Shown here in pieces: positions 1 to 7,911 of a DNA stretch of 46,188 nucleotides. The notes under the pieces are model-generated. The model saw only the letters and a program-made list of their open reading frames with translations, was not told where the DNA came from and searched no databases. A program made the translations under genes and the position numbers. Numbering within the stretch: the stretch's first letter is position 1; every line of letters begins with the position of its first letter. Source of the DNA: Rhodobacter capsulatus (lineage in GTDB: Bacteria; Pseudomonadota; Alphaproteobacteria; Rhodobacterales; Rhodobacteraceae); assembly GCF_005144475.1 (NCBI RefSeq), contig NZ_SWJZ01000100.1, forward strand, positions 1 through 46,188, written 5' to 3'.

Positions 1-1401
1 GGGCTTGGCGCGGGCAGGGCGGCCAGCTTCGCCTCGAGCCCCGCCTTCTGCGCCTCCAGCGCATCCATCTTCGCCTTCATGCTCGGATGGAACATCCCTT
101 CTGTGATCGCCGTGAGGATGTTCTCGATCTCTCTCGTGATCTTGACCAAGGCCCGTTCCGCCTCGACCCGGCCGGCCGCGCTCTCGCGCCGCTCTTTATC
201 CATCTCCCGATGAAACTCCGCGATGAACTCCCGGATCAAGTCAGGATGCATGAGCTATGAGCTGCGTCCTCAACCCGCCCAGAACCCGCGCCTCGACGTC
301 GGTGCGTTTGATCGTCTTGCGATTGGCGCAGGTCCCGGAGTTCCGTGCCGCAGCACAGCCCAGGCGGCTATCGCTGATCATGATATAGCCCGAGCCGCAG
401 CAGCCGCAGGTCAGAAGCCCCGACAGCAGATAGCGGGGGCGATGGCCACGTTCGATCTTGGGGCCGTCGGGATTGGCTACCCGTTCGGTCAGGATATCTT
501 CGCGGATTGCGCCCTGCCGATGTTTGACCCGTGTCCAGAGTTCCTCCTCGATGATGCGCAGGGCCGGGATGTCTTCGATGATCCAAGCATCGGGCGGGTT
601 CGGCCGTGCCTGACGTTTGCCGCTGTCCGGATCCTTCACGAAGTGCTGCCGGTTCCAGACCAGTTTGCCCACATACAGCTCGTTGTTGAGAATGCCCGTG
701 CCGCGCTTCCAGTTGCCCGATATCGTCGAAAAAGACCAAGTGCCCTTGCCGCCTGATCGCGGGGCGGGGATGCCATCGCGGTTCAAGCCGATCGCGATCG
801 CCCGCGCACTGCGCCCCCGGTCATATTCCGTGAAAATCCGCCGAATGATCGCGGCCTCCGCCTCGTCGATCACCCGGTCTCCTGTGGTGTAGGTCCCGTC
901 TGGCAGCGGCTGCCGGTCAAGCCGGTAGCCATAACTCAGCCCTCCCGCCGATTTGCCTGCCTTGACCCGCCCCTCAAGCCCGCGGTGCGTCTTCTCAGCC
1001 AAGTTGCGCAAGAAGAGCGCAGACATCGTGCCGCCAAGACCCACATGCATCTCGCTGATCGCGCCCTCGGCCTTCGTGACGATGTCCACGCCGAGAAACC
1101 GCATCCGCTTGTGCAGCCCAGCAATATGTTCCTGATCGCGCGAAAGCCGGTCGAGCGCCTCGGCGACCAGCACATCGAACTGCTCGGCCATCGCCGCCTG
1201 TTGCAGGCGCTGAAAGCCGGCCCGAAGCTGCGTGGCCCCGCTCATTGCCTCGTCCGCGAAAACCTCCACGACGGTCCAGCCACGCTCTTCGCACAAGCGT
1301 CGACACAGTCGAACCTGATCCGGGATCGAGGCCGCTGACTGAAGATCCGAGGAATACCGCGCCTAGATCGCCGCGCGCAGGGGGGCAGTCCGAGTCGTCA
1401 T
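1..1401 (-). pseudogene. Large serine recombinase, doubly disrupted, running off the left edge
   Basis: This is a site-specific DNA integrase/resolvase of the large serine recombinase family. The ATG at 1401 follows a strong ribosome site (GGAGGTG). Codon 13 is TAG (1363-1365), exactly where relatives carry the Tyr of the (I)YARYSSD catalytic motif; the next residues read ARYSSDLQSAAS, so the nucleophilic Ser codon survives just after the stop. The resolvase domain (ALDRLSRDQE), recombinase domain and zinc-ribbon Cys residues (CGCCG, GCAAARNSGTC) are intact down to about 260. At 250-263 a 7-bp tandem duplication (atgagct twice) shifts the frame and ends the protein at 241. Removing one copy restores an open frame to position 1 encoding the expected C-terminal helical coiled-coil. 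Reinitiation at the ATG at 1296 would give a protein without the catalytic Ser. It is most likely inactive. Confidence 0.9.
250..263. repeat. 7-bp tandem duplication that frameshifts the recombinase
   Basis: Two adjacent copies of atgagct (250-256 and 257-263). Deleting one copy joins the upstream recombinase frame (GGLRTQL) to the downstream frame (MHPDLIREFIAEF), which then stays open to the window edge. This looks like a slippage duplication. Confidence 0.85.
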
Positions 1402-2140
1402 GCTCACCTCCGTCAACTGCCATCAATATCGCACGCGCGCGCCTCGCGCGCAGCTTGTCTCGCCAAAAGCCGTGCCAGCGCGACAAGGCCGGGATGTGGG
1501 GGGCAACTCATGGACAAGGAATCCGGCGCGGTCGACACCGGCAGGGCAGGGGCCGCAGCTTCCACCGCGACCTTCTTCCCACCGACATGCCTGCTCCGGT
1601 CCCGTGCCACGACAGGTTGCTCCCGGCCAAGCCAGAATAAACCCGGCCAGCTCGCTGATTGATGATCCCTGACACCGGGTGGCCCCCGATGCCCTCGAGA
1701 TCAGTATACCAGAGATGCCGACCGCTTCGCCGTGGCCCGTCGAGTAACCCATTGCGATTATTGTGGAAAACCTCCCCGAAAATCCGGAGAACTCTCCACA
1801 GGAAATTCTTTGACCCATTGCGATCACTCCCAAACAGATAGACCGGCGCCCAGGCGCGCCCTGCTTGCGACATGAAAATCCGGATAATCCGGAGCATCGC
1901 TCGTCAGCCGGGCATGCCTGACGCGGTCGCGACAGCCCAGAAACTCCAAAAAAGAAGACAGCGGAAAAGACCGCCGCCGCAGGCGAGGCGCAAATCGCCA
2001 TGAAAAACCGAAAGAGGAAAAAGGTCTGAAAGCTAGGTGCAAAGGAAGACGAGAAAGGGAATAGGAAAGAAGGGGCATCGTGGCGCTGCTCGAAAAGGAG
2101 AAAAAAAGAGGAAAAGGGAAGCAGGGCCTGTGTCCCGCCG
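1402..2140. other. Non-coding stretch with direct repeats and a purine-rich tract
   Basis: I see no convincing gene here. Features: two 12-bp direct repeats acccattgcgat at 1747-1758 and 1813-1824, exactly 66 bp apart; a DnaA-box-like tgtggaaaa (TTTTCCACA on the minus strand) at 1762-1770; repeated aaaatccgga elements near 1783 and 1873; and a strongly A/G-rich plus strand from about 2000 to 2125. Open frames across it translate to low-complexity Ser/Phe or Arg-rich strings and look like noise. It could be a promoter/leader region or an origin-like remnant of the mobile module. Confidence 0.5.
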
Positions 2141-2520
2141 TCACTCCGGACCCTCGATGAGCAATGCGACCTTTTGCGCAAACGCCCGCACGCTATCGCG
2201 AACGTCGGCCCGGAGAGGATTGCGCGTGGCGCAGAGGGTGGAGTTGGCCGGATGGGGCCGTCGTCCTGCCTTCCGAGCCGATACCAGCCCTCTACCGCTC
2301 GAATTGTGCTCGAATCCCAAGCGATATGGACCACCGCGTCGGTCAGAAAGCCAGTCGGCGCGGTCTCGTTCGAGCGGCCCCAGACCCGGGGAACCTGGCC
2401 ATCTCTCAAGCAGATCCAGTCCTCCAGGATCGGTAACCTGTAAAGCTGTTCGGGGTCGATACCGAGGCTGACATCGCGCAACGCCCCGTCGAGGGCGGCG
2501 ATCAGATCGGTTACGGCCAT
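2141..2520 (-). pseudogene. Small conserved-looking protein partnered with the AAA protease, probably frameshifted
   Basis: The first ~85 residues from the ATG at 2520 (MAVTDLIAALDGALRDVSLG, then a GQVPRVWGR segment and WYRLG) look like a genuine globular protein. The reading frame then turns to Pro/Ser-rich noise. The -1 frame carries a credible C-terminus (NPLRADVRDSVRAFAQKV, ending EGPE) that stops at 2141. A single-base indel around 2235-2265, near the gacgacggcccc stretch, would join them into a protein of about 126 residues. The start overlaps the stop of the upstream AAA gene by 10 bp, so the two are translationally coupled. I do not recognise a function. The alternative is that only the N-terminal part is real. 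Confidence 0.55.
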
Positions 2521-4571
2521 TGCGCGTCCTCCTCACCTGCGGGAGCGATCGGCGGAACGCCCGATGGCGTCATCGGCAGAAAAAGGGACTGACGCAGGTC
2601 CTCGCCGGTCAACTCCCGCTCCACGACTAGGCGCGCGGCCAACGCCCGAACCGCTCCGACATGGGGCCGCAGCGTCTCAAGGGCCCGTACCTCCGCAGCC
2701 TCCACGCGCGCGCACACGCGCGGAAACAATTGTGGGGATCGGAGCAGTAGAAGATCGTCTCCGCTTTGCCAGACCGGGCCGGTCTCGCCCAAGCCGAGTT
2801 GCGCTTCGATCGCGGCGGCGAGCCGCGTCGCTTGTGCGAGATCCGAGCTCGCGTCGCCGCCCGCGCCGGCACTCACGTCGCCAAAGATCAAACGCTCGGC
2901 AGCGCGCCCCGCCATCATCGTCGCGAGTTCGCGTTCAAGATCAGCAAGCAGAGCTTGGCTGGGCGCCCGCGTCCGTTCCGTCAGCCCGCCCGCGCCCGCG
3001 ATCGCGATCCGCGTGACCCGCCCAACGCTGAGCGCCGTCGCTGCGAGCGCGTGGCCCGACTCATGCACCGCAACTCGCCAATCGACCGCAGGCTCGGGGG
3101 CGTCTCCGGGCGCATGTGCGAGCATATCGTCGATGGTCAGGTCTCGATCCGCGGCGCGCGCGCGGGACCGCGCGGCGCGGATCATCGCGTCGACCGCCGC
3201 GGCGCTAGCTCCAGTGCAGCGCCGCGCCAACGTCTCGATCTCGGCGGAAGACAGATACGATCCGAGTGCTGCCATCAGCATTGAGAAAATCGCATGCCGA
3301 TCAGGGAGAGGCACCTCGATAGTGCGATCGAACCGACCGGGCCGCCGGATCGCGGCGTCAAGCGCATCGGGATTGTTGCACGCCCCCACGAGGAGCACGC
3401 CCTCTGAGCGGTTGAGCAAGTCGAGCTGCTCGAGAAAACCGTTGACTACTTGCCTGCGATAGCTGGCATTTTGCGAGTCTACGTCATCGCGCGATCCCGC
3501 CGCGTCGATCTCGTCCACAAATAACACGCAGGGACGAGCGGCAACGGCTGCAGCTAAAGACTCCCGCATCGCGGCAAGCATCTGGCCGAGGTGACCGGCC
3601 GATTGCCATGCGGCAAACGACGCTTGAATGCAACGAATGCCCGGCTCGGCGCCCATGGCTTGTGCAAGCCAAGTTTTGCCAGTGCCGGGCGGGCCGAAAA
3701 ACAGGACAGAGTGTTCGATCTCGTTCCACTTCGCCGCGCCAGATTGCCATGCGCGCAACCCGTCAATGAGGCCTCGCGCAGCCTCGACGGCAGGGCACGG
3801 CGAAAGGTCCGAAAGGCAGGGGCCGCCCGGAGCCTGCGCGCAGGCCGCAGCAAGTCGATGCGCCGCGGCGACAGGATCGTCCGCCCGCAACGCGTGCAAA
3901 ATGACGGCTTCGGGCAGGCCCGCGAGATGGCCATCTGGGGGCAGGAATGCTGCCGCCTCGGCGAGGTGCTCAGCCGTGAGATCAGCCGCCGTCGCGCGCC
4001 AATAAGCGCAGAGGATCGCTGTCGAAATCGGTGCGATCTGGATCCGCAATGGCGCGCACGCCGAGAGCGAGGGATCGAGGCCGACGCCGCTCGGCAGCGC
4101 GCTGTTGAAGACGTTGTTGACGATCATCAGCGCGCCGAAAGTGGTCAGCTCGACGATCTGGGTCGGGTTGAACTCGGCCGACAGCCGCTCGAAGAGCGCA
4201 TCGGACACCCGGTTCGGATCCTTGGCGATCTGCGTGCCGTAATCCCAGATCACCTGCTCGCGTTCGTCGAGGTTCAGCTTTTCCGGGTTCTCGCCCCAGC
4301 CCGCGATGGCGCGGCGCATGAAGGTGGTGCACAGCTCGCAGGCATTGGCGCGCGAGATGGCAAAGCAGAACAGGATCGCCTCGCGCTGGCCCAGCCAGGG
4401 TTTGACCGCATCGAACAGCGCATACCATTCGAGCACGGCCTTGAGCGCCACGGGCGAGCGCAGAAGCGTCGCTTTCATGTTGGTCAGCGCATGGGTCTTG
4501 CTGATCTCGTCATGATAGGCGCGGATTTCGGGCGTGGCGGTGGCCAGATTGACCTTGGTGACGCGGGTCAT
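2511..4571 (-). CDS. Chimeric ORF: CMD/AhpD-like domain fused to FtsH-like AAA+ protease (peptidase M41)
   Basis: The 686 residues have two unrelated parts. Residues 1 to ~165 form a carboxymuconolactone-decarboxylase/AhpD-like protein with its CELC redox pair (C78, C81); this length is close to a complete stand-alone CMD protein. From ~170 onward it is an AAA+ ATPase: helical region 180-270, Walker A GPPGTGKT (293-300), Walker B FVDEID (351-356), RRPGRFDR arginine-finger region (409-416), then an M41 zinc protease domain with HESGH (503-507) and a later Asp in SDLAQAT (~577) as probable third ligand. No membrane segment is visible, unlike true FtsH. The start overlaps the aminotransferase stop (ATGA), as expected for the CMD gene. 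I infer that insertion or deletion at the island edge replaced the CMD stop and truncated the ATPase N-terminus. Activity of either half is unknown. Confidence 0.85.
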   Translation of the reverse strand: MTRVTKVNLATATPEIRAYHDEISKTHALTNMKATLLRSPVALKAVLEWYALFDAVKPWLGQREAILFCFAISRANACELCTTFMRRAIAGWGENPEKLNLDEREQVIWDYGTQIAKDPNRVSDALFERLSAEFNPTQIVELTTFGALMIVNNVFNSALPSGVGLDPSLSACAPLRIQIAPISTAILCAYWRATAADLTAEHLAEAAAFLPPDGHLAGLPEAVILHALRADDPVAAAHRLAAACAQAPGGPCLSDLSPCPAVEAARGLIDGLRAWQSGAAKWNEIEHSVLFFGPPGTGKTWLAQAMGAEPGIRCIQASFAAWQSAGHLGQMLAAMRESLAAAVAARPCVLFVDEIDAAGSRDDVDSQNASYRRQVVNGFLEQLDLLNRSEGVLLVGACNNPDALDAAIRRPGRFDRTIEVPLPDRHAIFSMLMAALGSYLSSAEIETLARRCTGASAAAVDAMIRAARSRARAADRDLTIDDMLAHAPGDAPEPAVDWRVAVHESGHALAATALSVGRVTRIAIAGAGGLTERTRAPSQALLADLERELATMMAGRAAERLIFGDVSAGAGGDASSDLAQATRLAAAIEAQLGLGETGPVWQSGDDLLLLRSPQLFPRVCARVEAAEVRALETLRPHVGAVRALAARLVVERELTGEDLRQSLFLPMTPSGVPPIAPAGEEDAQWP

Positions 4572-5956
4572 GGTTTTTTCCTTTGTGTGTTGGCGGGAAG
4601 GACGGCGTGGATGGCGCCGATGACGATGTCGGCGATGGCCTCTAGCTCCGCGTCTGGCGTGGTCAGCGGCGGCGCGAGGCAGATCACGTCGGTGAGCACC
4701 CGGGTCGAGAGGCCGCGGGCGAAGAGCTCGCGGCGCAGGCGTGGTGCCAGATCCGTCTCGGGGCCGAAGCGGCGTTTCGTGGTGCGGTCGGCGACCAGTT
4801 CGATGCCGAAAAGCAGGCCAAGGCCGCGGATGTCGCCCACGTTCGGATGATCGGCAAGCCCGGCGTGCAACCGGCCAAGCAGATGCTTGCCCTGTTGTGC
4901 CGCACGCTCTGCCAGCCCCTCCGCCTCAAGGATGCGGATGGTTTCCAGTGCCACCGCGCAGGCGACCGGATGGGCCGAGGCGGTGAAGCCGTGCCACCAG
5001 CGCTTGGCGGGGGGGGCCGCGTCGAGCGCGGCCTTGATCCGCCCGCTGACCCCGATCCCGCCCAAGGGGATATACCCCGAGGTGATGCCCTTGGCGAATT
5101 GCACGATGTCGGGGCGCACCCCCCACTGCTCGACCGCGAACCAGTGCCCGGTGCGGCCAAAGCCGGTGATCACCTCGTCGGCGATGAAAAGCACATCGTA
5201 GCGGTCGCAGATTTCGCGGATGCGGGGGAAATAGTCGTCTTGCGGCACGATCACCCCGCCGCCGCCGCCCTGCACCGGTTCGGCGATGAAGGCGGCAACG
5301 GTCTCCGGCCCCTCGCGCAGGATGGCCTGTTCCAGCAGATCAGCGGCCTCCTGTCCCGTGCCCTCGAAGCGGTAGGGGTAGGGCGACGGGATGTGCAGGA
5401 TGTCGGGTGCCGGTGGGCCGAAACCCTGCGAGAACTCGGTCACGCCGGTCACGCTCGCCGCCACCCCGGTCGAGCCGTGATAGGAATAATCGCGCGAGAT
5501 GATCTTGGTCTTGCGCGGCTGCCCGACGGATTGCCAGAACCAGCGCGCAGTGCGGACCGAGGTTTCGGTGGCCTCGCTGCCCGAGGTGGTGAAGAAGAAC
5601 GCCTCGATCCCCGGGGGGGCGATCTCGGAGAGTTTTTCGGCCAAGGCCACGCCCGGGCCGTGGCTGGCCCCGGCATAGGTGTTGGCAAAGGCGAGCCGTT
5701 CCAGCTGCGCGGTCGCTGCCGCGATCAGCTCCGGGCGGGCATGCCCGAGGTGAACGTTCCACATGCTGGACAGGCCGTCGATCAGCCGCCGCCCCTCGGC
5801 ATCGATCAGAAAGGCGCCCTCACCTCGCGCCCAAAGCACCGGGGCGGCGTGGTCGACGGGGTGATGTTGCGGATGGATGAGATGGGCGCGGTCAGCGTCG
5901 CGCCAGCCGGAGAGGGTCTCCGCCGCTGCGGAAGGGTTGAGAAAGGGATGGGTCAT
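4568..5956 (-). CDS. Class III (omega) aminotransferase, PLP-dependent
   Basis: A 462-residue cytosolic fold-type I transaminase that would move an amino group from an omega-amine or amino acid to a keto acid such as pyruvate. Visible features are SGSEA (125-129, phosphate binding), YHG (159-161), IADEVITGFGRTG (258-270, with D260 contacting the PLP ring nitrogen) and the Schiff-base Lys K289 in QFAKGITSGY. Length is normal for the family. It sits 6 bp after the APC permease and overlaps the CMD gene start, so the three form one operon, probably uptake then deamination of an amine. Taurine, beta-alanine or polyamines are possible substrates; the sequence does not decide. Confidence 0.9.
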   Translation of the reverse strand: MTHPFLNPSAAAETLSGWRDADRAHLIHPQHHPVDHAAPVLWARGEGAFLIDAEGRRLIDGLSSMWNVHLGHARPELIAAATAQLERLAFANTYAGASHGPGVALAEKLSEIAPPGIEAFFFTTSGSEATETSVRTARWFWQSVGQPRKTKIISRDYSYHGSTGVAASVTGVTEFSQGFGPPAPDILHIPSPYPYRFEGTGQEAADLLEQAILREGPETVAAFIAEPVQGGGGGVIVPQDDYFPRIREICDRYDVLFIADEVITGFGRTGHWFAVEQWGVRPDIVQFAKGITSGYIPLGGIGVSGRIKAALDAAPPAKRWWHGFTASAHPVACAVALETIRILEAEGLAERAAQQGKHLLGRLHAGLADHPNVGDIRGLGLLFGIELVADRTTKRRFGPETDLAPRLRRELFARGLSTRVLTDVICLAPPLTTPDAELEAIADIVIGAIHAVLPANTQRKKP

Positions 5957-5962
5957 GGCGGA

Positions 5963-7390
5963 TCACTCCGCCGGAACGGCTTGGGTGGCGGTTTCGAGAT
6001 CGTCCTCGATCAGCCGCAGCACGTCGGGGTTCGACCAGCGCAGCCAGAGGAAATGCCCGACCCCAAGGCCCAGAAGCCCGAGGAAGGCATAGGGCAGCAG
6101 GTTGAAGGGCGCGGGCGGCACCGGGTAAAGCAGCCCGATCAGCGGCAGCGACAGCAAGCCAACCGAGGCGACGGAAATTGCGACGTGATGCGGGCGCAGC
6201 TCGCCCCGCCGCGCCAGAAACACCGGTGCGCCGATCGCGACAAGGATATAGGCCGCAAGGAAGCCGAGCGTGGCGATGGTGCCGAGCCAGGCGAAGATGT
6301 CGAGCAACCCGTTGCCCGCAAGCGTCAGCGGCAGCGACAGCAGAGCCACGACAAGGGCCGAGATCGCCACCGCGACATGGGGCGTTTCATGCACGTCATG
6401 CGCATCGCCCGCACGGCCGTGGATGATGCCGTGCCGCGAGAGCAGATAGATCACCCGCGCCCCCGCATTGATCGAGGCGAGCGCCGAGGCGAAGAAACTG
6501 GCCGAGACCCCCGCCGCGATCACCGGACCCAGCACGCCAAGGCCAAGCCGCGCGGCGAGCGCCGACAGCGGCGCATCGATGCCGCCAAGGCCGGTCACCT
6601 CGCCCTGAAAGGCCGCGACGAGCACATAGGCCGAGACGGTGAAGAACAGCCCGGTCGCCAGCACCGTGGTGATCACGGACCGCGGGATCACCCGCAGCGG
6701 ATCTTTCGCCTCGTGGCCGAGCACGGTGGCGCTTTCAAAGCCCACGAAAGAGAAGAAGGCGAGCACAAGGCCAAGGCGCAGGTCCTCGCTTTCCACGCCC
6801 TGCAACGTCAGCTGCGCTGGATCAGCCCCCGCCGCGCCTTGCCAAAGCGCGACGCCCAGAACGATCAGCACCGCGCCCACGGTGATCGCCTCGAGCGTCA
6901 GCGACAGTCGGGTCGACAGCCGGATCGAGCGCCAGGCGATGGCGAAGGCTAGCCCGATCGCCAGCGCCGACAGCAGCACCGCGGGCAGGTGGGTGTCAAA
7001 ATCGCCAAAGGCCAGATGCAGCACTTCAAGCGCATAGCTCACCGAGCCCGCCACCACGGCCGCGGCGGTGAAGAGATAGGCGATGACGAGCGACCAGCCC
7101 GCGACCGTGCCCCAGAACGGCCCGAGGCCTTGCCCCGCAAAGGCGTAAAGCGCCCCGGGCGAGGCCGAGCGGCTGGAAAACGCGGTGATGGTGAAGGAAA
7201 GCACCAGAAGCGCCAGCGTGGCGAAGAGATAGGCCAGCCAGGTGCCGTTGCCTGCGGTGGCGAAGACGCCAAGGATCACGAAAGCCGGTGTGCCCGAAGG
7301 GGCGATGGTGCCGACGGCCTGCGCGACAACGTCGAGAAAGGAGAGATGGTCACGCTTCAGCGCGCCCGAAGAGCGTTCGAGAGAGGTCAT
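5963..7390 (-). CDS. APC-superfamily amino acid/amine permease
   Basis: A 475-residue inner-membrane transporter with about 12 hydrophobic segments. The N-terminal motif GTIAPSGTPAF resembles the substrate/ion-site region of TM1 in APC permeases. I chose the ATG at 7390 (MTSLERSSG) because the hydrophobic core begins about 25 residues later and the frame upstream (Pro-rich) does not look coding. It is the first gene of the operon with the class III aminotransferase, suggesting import of the substrate that the aminotransferase uses. A copy of the shared regulatory motif lies about 220 bp upstream on the same strand (7612-7630). Confidence 0.88.
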   Translation of the reverse strand: MTSLERSSGALKRDHLSFLDVVAQAVGTIAPSGTPAFVILGVFATAGNGTWLAYLFATLALLVLSFTITAFSSRSASPGALYAFAGQGLGPFWGTVAGWSLVIAYLFTAAAVVAGSVSYALEVLHLAFGDFDTHLPAVLLSALAIGLAFAIAWRSIRLSTRLSLTLEAITVGAVLIVLGVALWQGAAGADPAQLTLQGVESEDLRLGLVLAFFSFVGFESATVLGHEAKDPLRVIPRSVITTVLATGLFFTVSAYVLVAAFQGEVTGLGGIDAPLSALAARLGLGVLGPVIAAGVSASFFASALASINAGARVIYLLSRHGIIHGRAGDAHDVHETPHVAVAISALVVALLSLPLTLAGNGLLDIFAWLGTIATLGFLAAYILVAIGAPVFLARRGELRPHHVAISVASVGLLSLPLIGLLYPVPPAPFNLLPYAFLGLLGLGVGHFLWLRWSNPDVLRLIEDDLETATQAVPAE

Positions 7391-7611
7391 GGGTCCTGTC
7401 CATGCTGGGAATGTCGTTGGGGAAGGCGGGTGTTGCGGCGACAGCCTCAGGCTGCCGCCCATCTACACGGGTCCGCCGCGCCCTTGACCGAGGCAAGGAT
7501 GATCGCAAACCCGGCAAAACCGGTGACCTCCTTCCAGGGCTGGGGCACAAACGACATCTCGGCCTCTTTCGGCGCTACGGGTGACTTTTCGGATGCTGCA
7601 TCCTCGCCCGC

Positions 7612-7630
7612 AAATCACGACCGATTCAAT
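7612..7630 (-). promoter_or_regulatory. Shared 19-bp motif, copy upstream of the APC permease operon
   Basis: On the minus strand it reads ATTGAA-TCGGT-CGTGATTT. The same hexamer, 5-nt spacer and octamer occur at 24817 and 31261, and a degenerate form at 36330, each upstream of a transport operon. Probable operator for a common regulator. Confidence 0.6.
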
Positions 7631-7858
7631 GGATAATTCTTGGCCTTTCGCGGCGCCCGCGCAGAAGGAATGCGGTGCGCCGCCCGCGCCAGGCGCAAGG
7701 TTTCTTCCCGGCGACGAGTCGGGGGGGCTGCGAAGCCAAGGCGGGCGGATGGCACGGTGGCGGCAATGGCCGCGCGGCGGGGGAATAGCCTTCTCCTCCC
7801 GGCGGCGGGTTTGGAAGCGGGTGTTCGTTTCGCCGGTTTCTTCGCCTGGGCTGTTTTC

Positions 7859-7887
7859 TTGACCCAGTCTTGGGGGGGTGAGATAAA
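7859..7887 (+). promoter_or_regulatory. Candidate sigma70-like promoter of the first ABC importer
   Basis: TTGACC (7859-7864), a 17-bp spacer and GATAAA (7882-7887) lie just before the SBP start. Transcription would begin near 7894, leaving only a short leader. Confidence 0.4.
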
Positions 7888-7911
7888 AAGTTAAATGAAA
7901 TCATATATGTG

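Larger units (their letters stand above)
7391..7911. other. Divergent intergenic region
   Basis: It separates the minus-strand permease operon from the plus-strand ABC importer. It contains the shared 19-bp motif on the minus strand (7612-7630) and a sigma70-like promoter candidate on the plus strand (7859-7887). I see no gene in it. Confidence 0.7.

Noticed and set aside
1508-1897. Possible small protein in the mobile-module gap
   Set aside because: It translates across repeated DNA elements, has no ribosome site and no recognisable features.
4847-6952. Long plus-strand open frame opposite the aminotransferase and permease
   Set aside because: Arg/Gly/Asp-rich shadow of two well-supported minus-strand genes; no family features.
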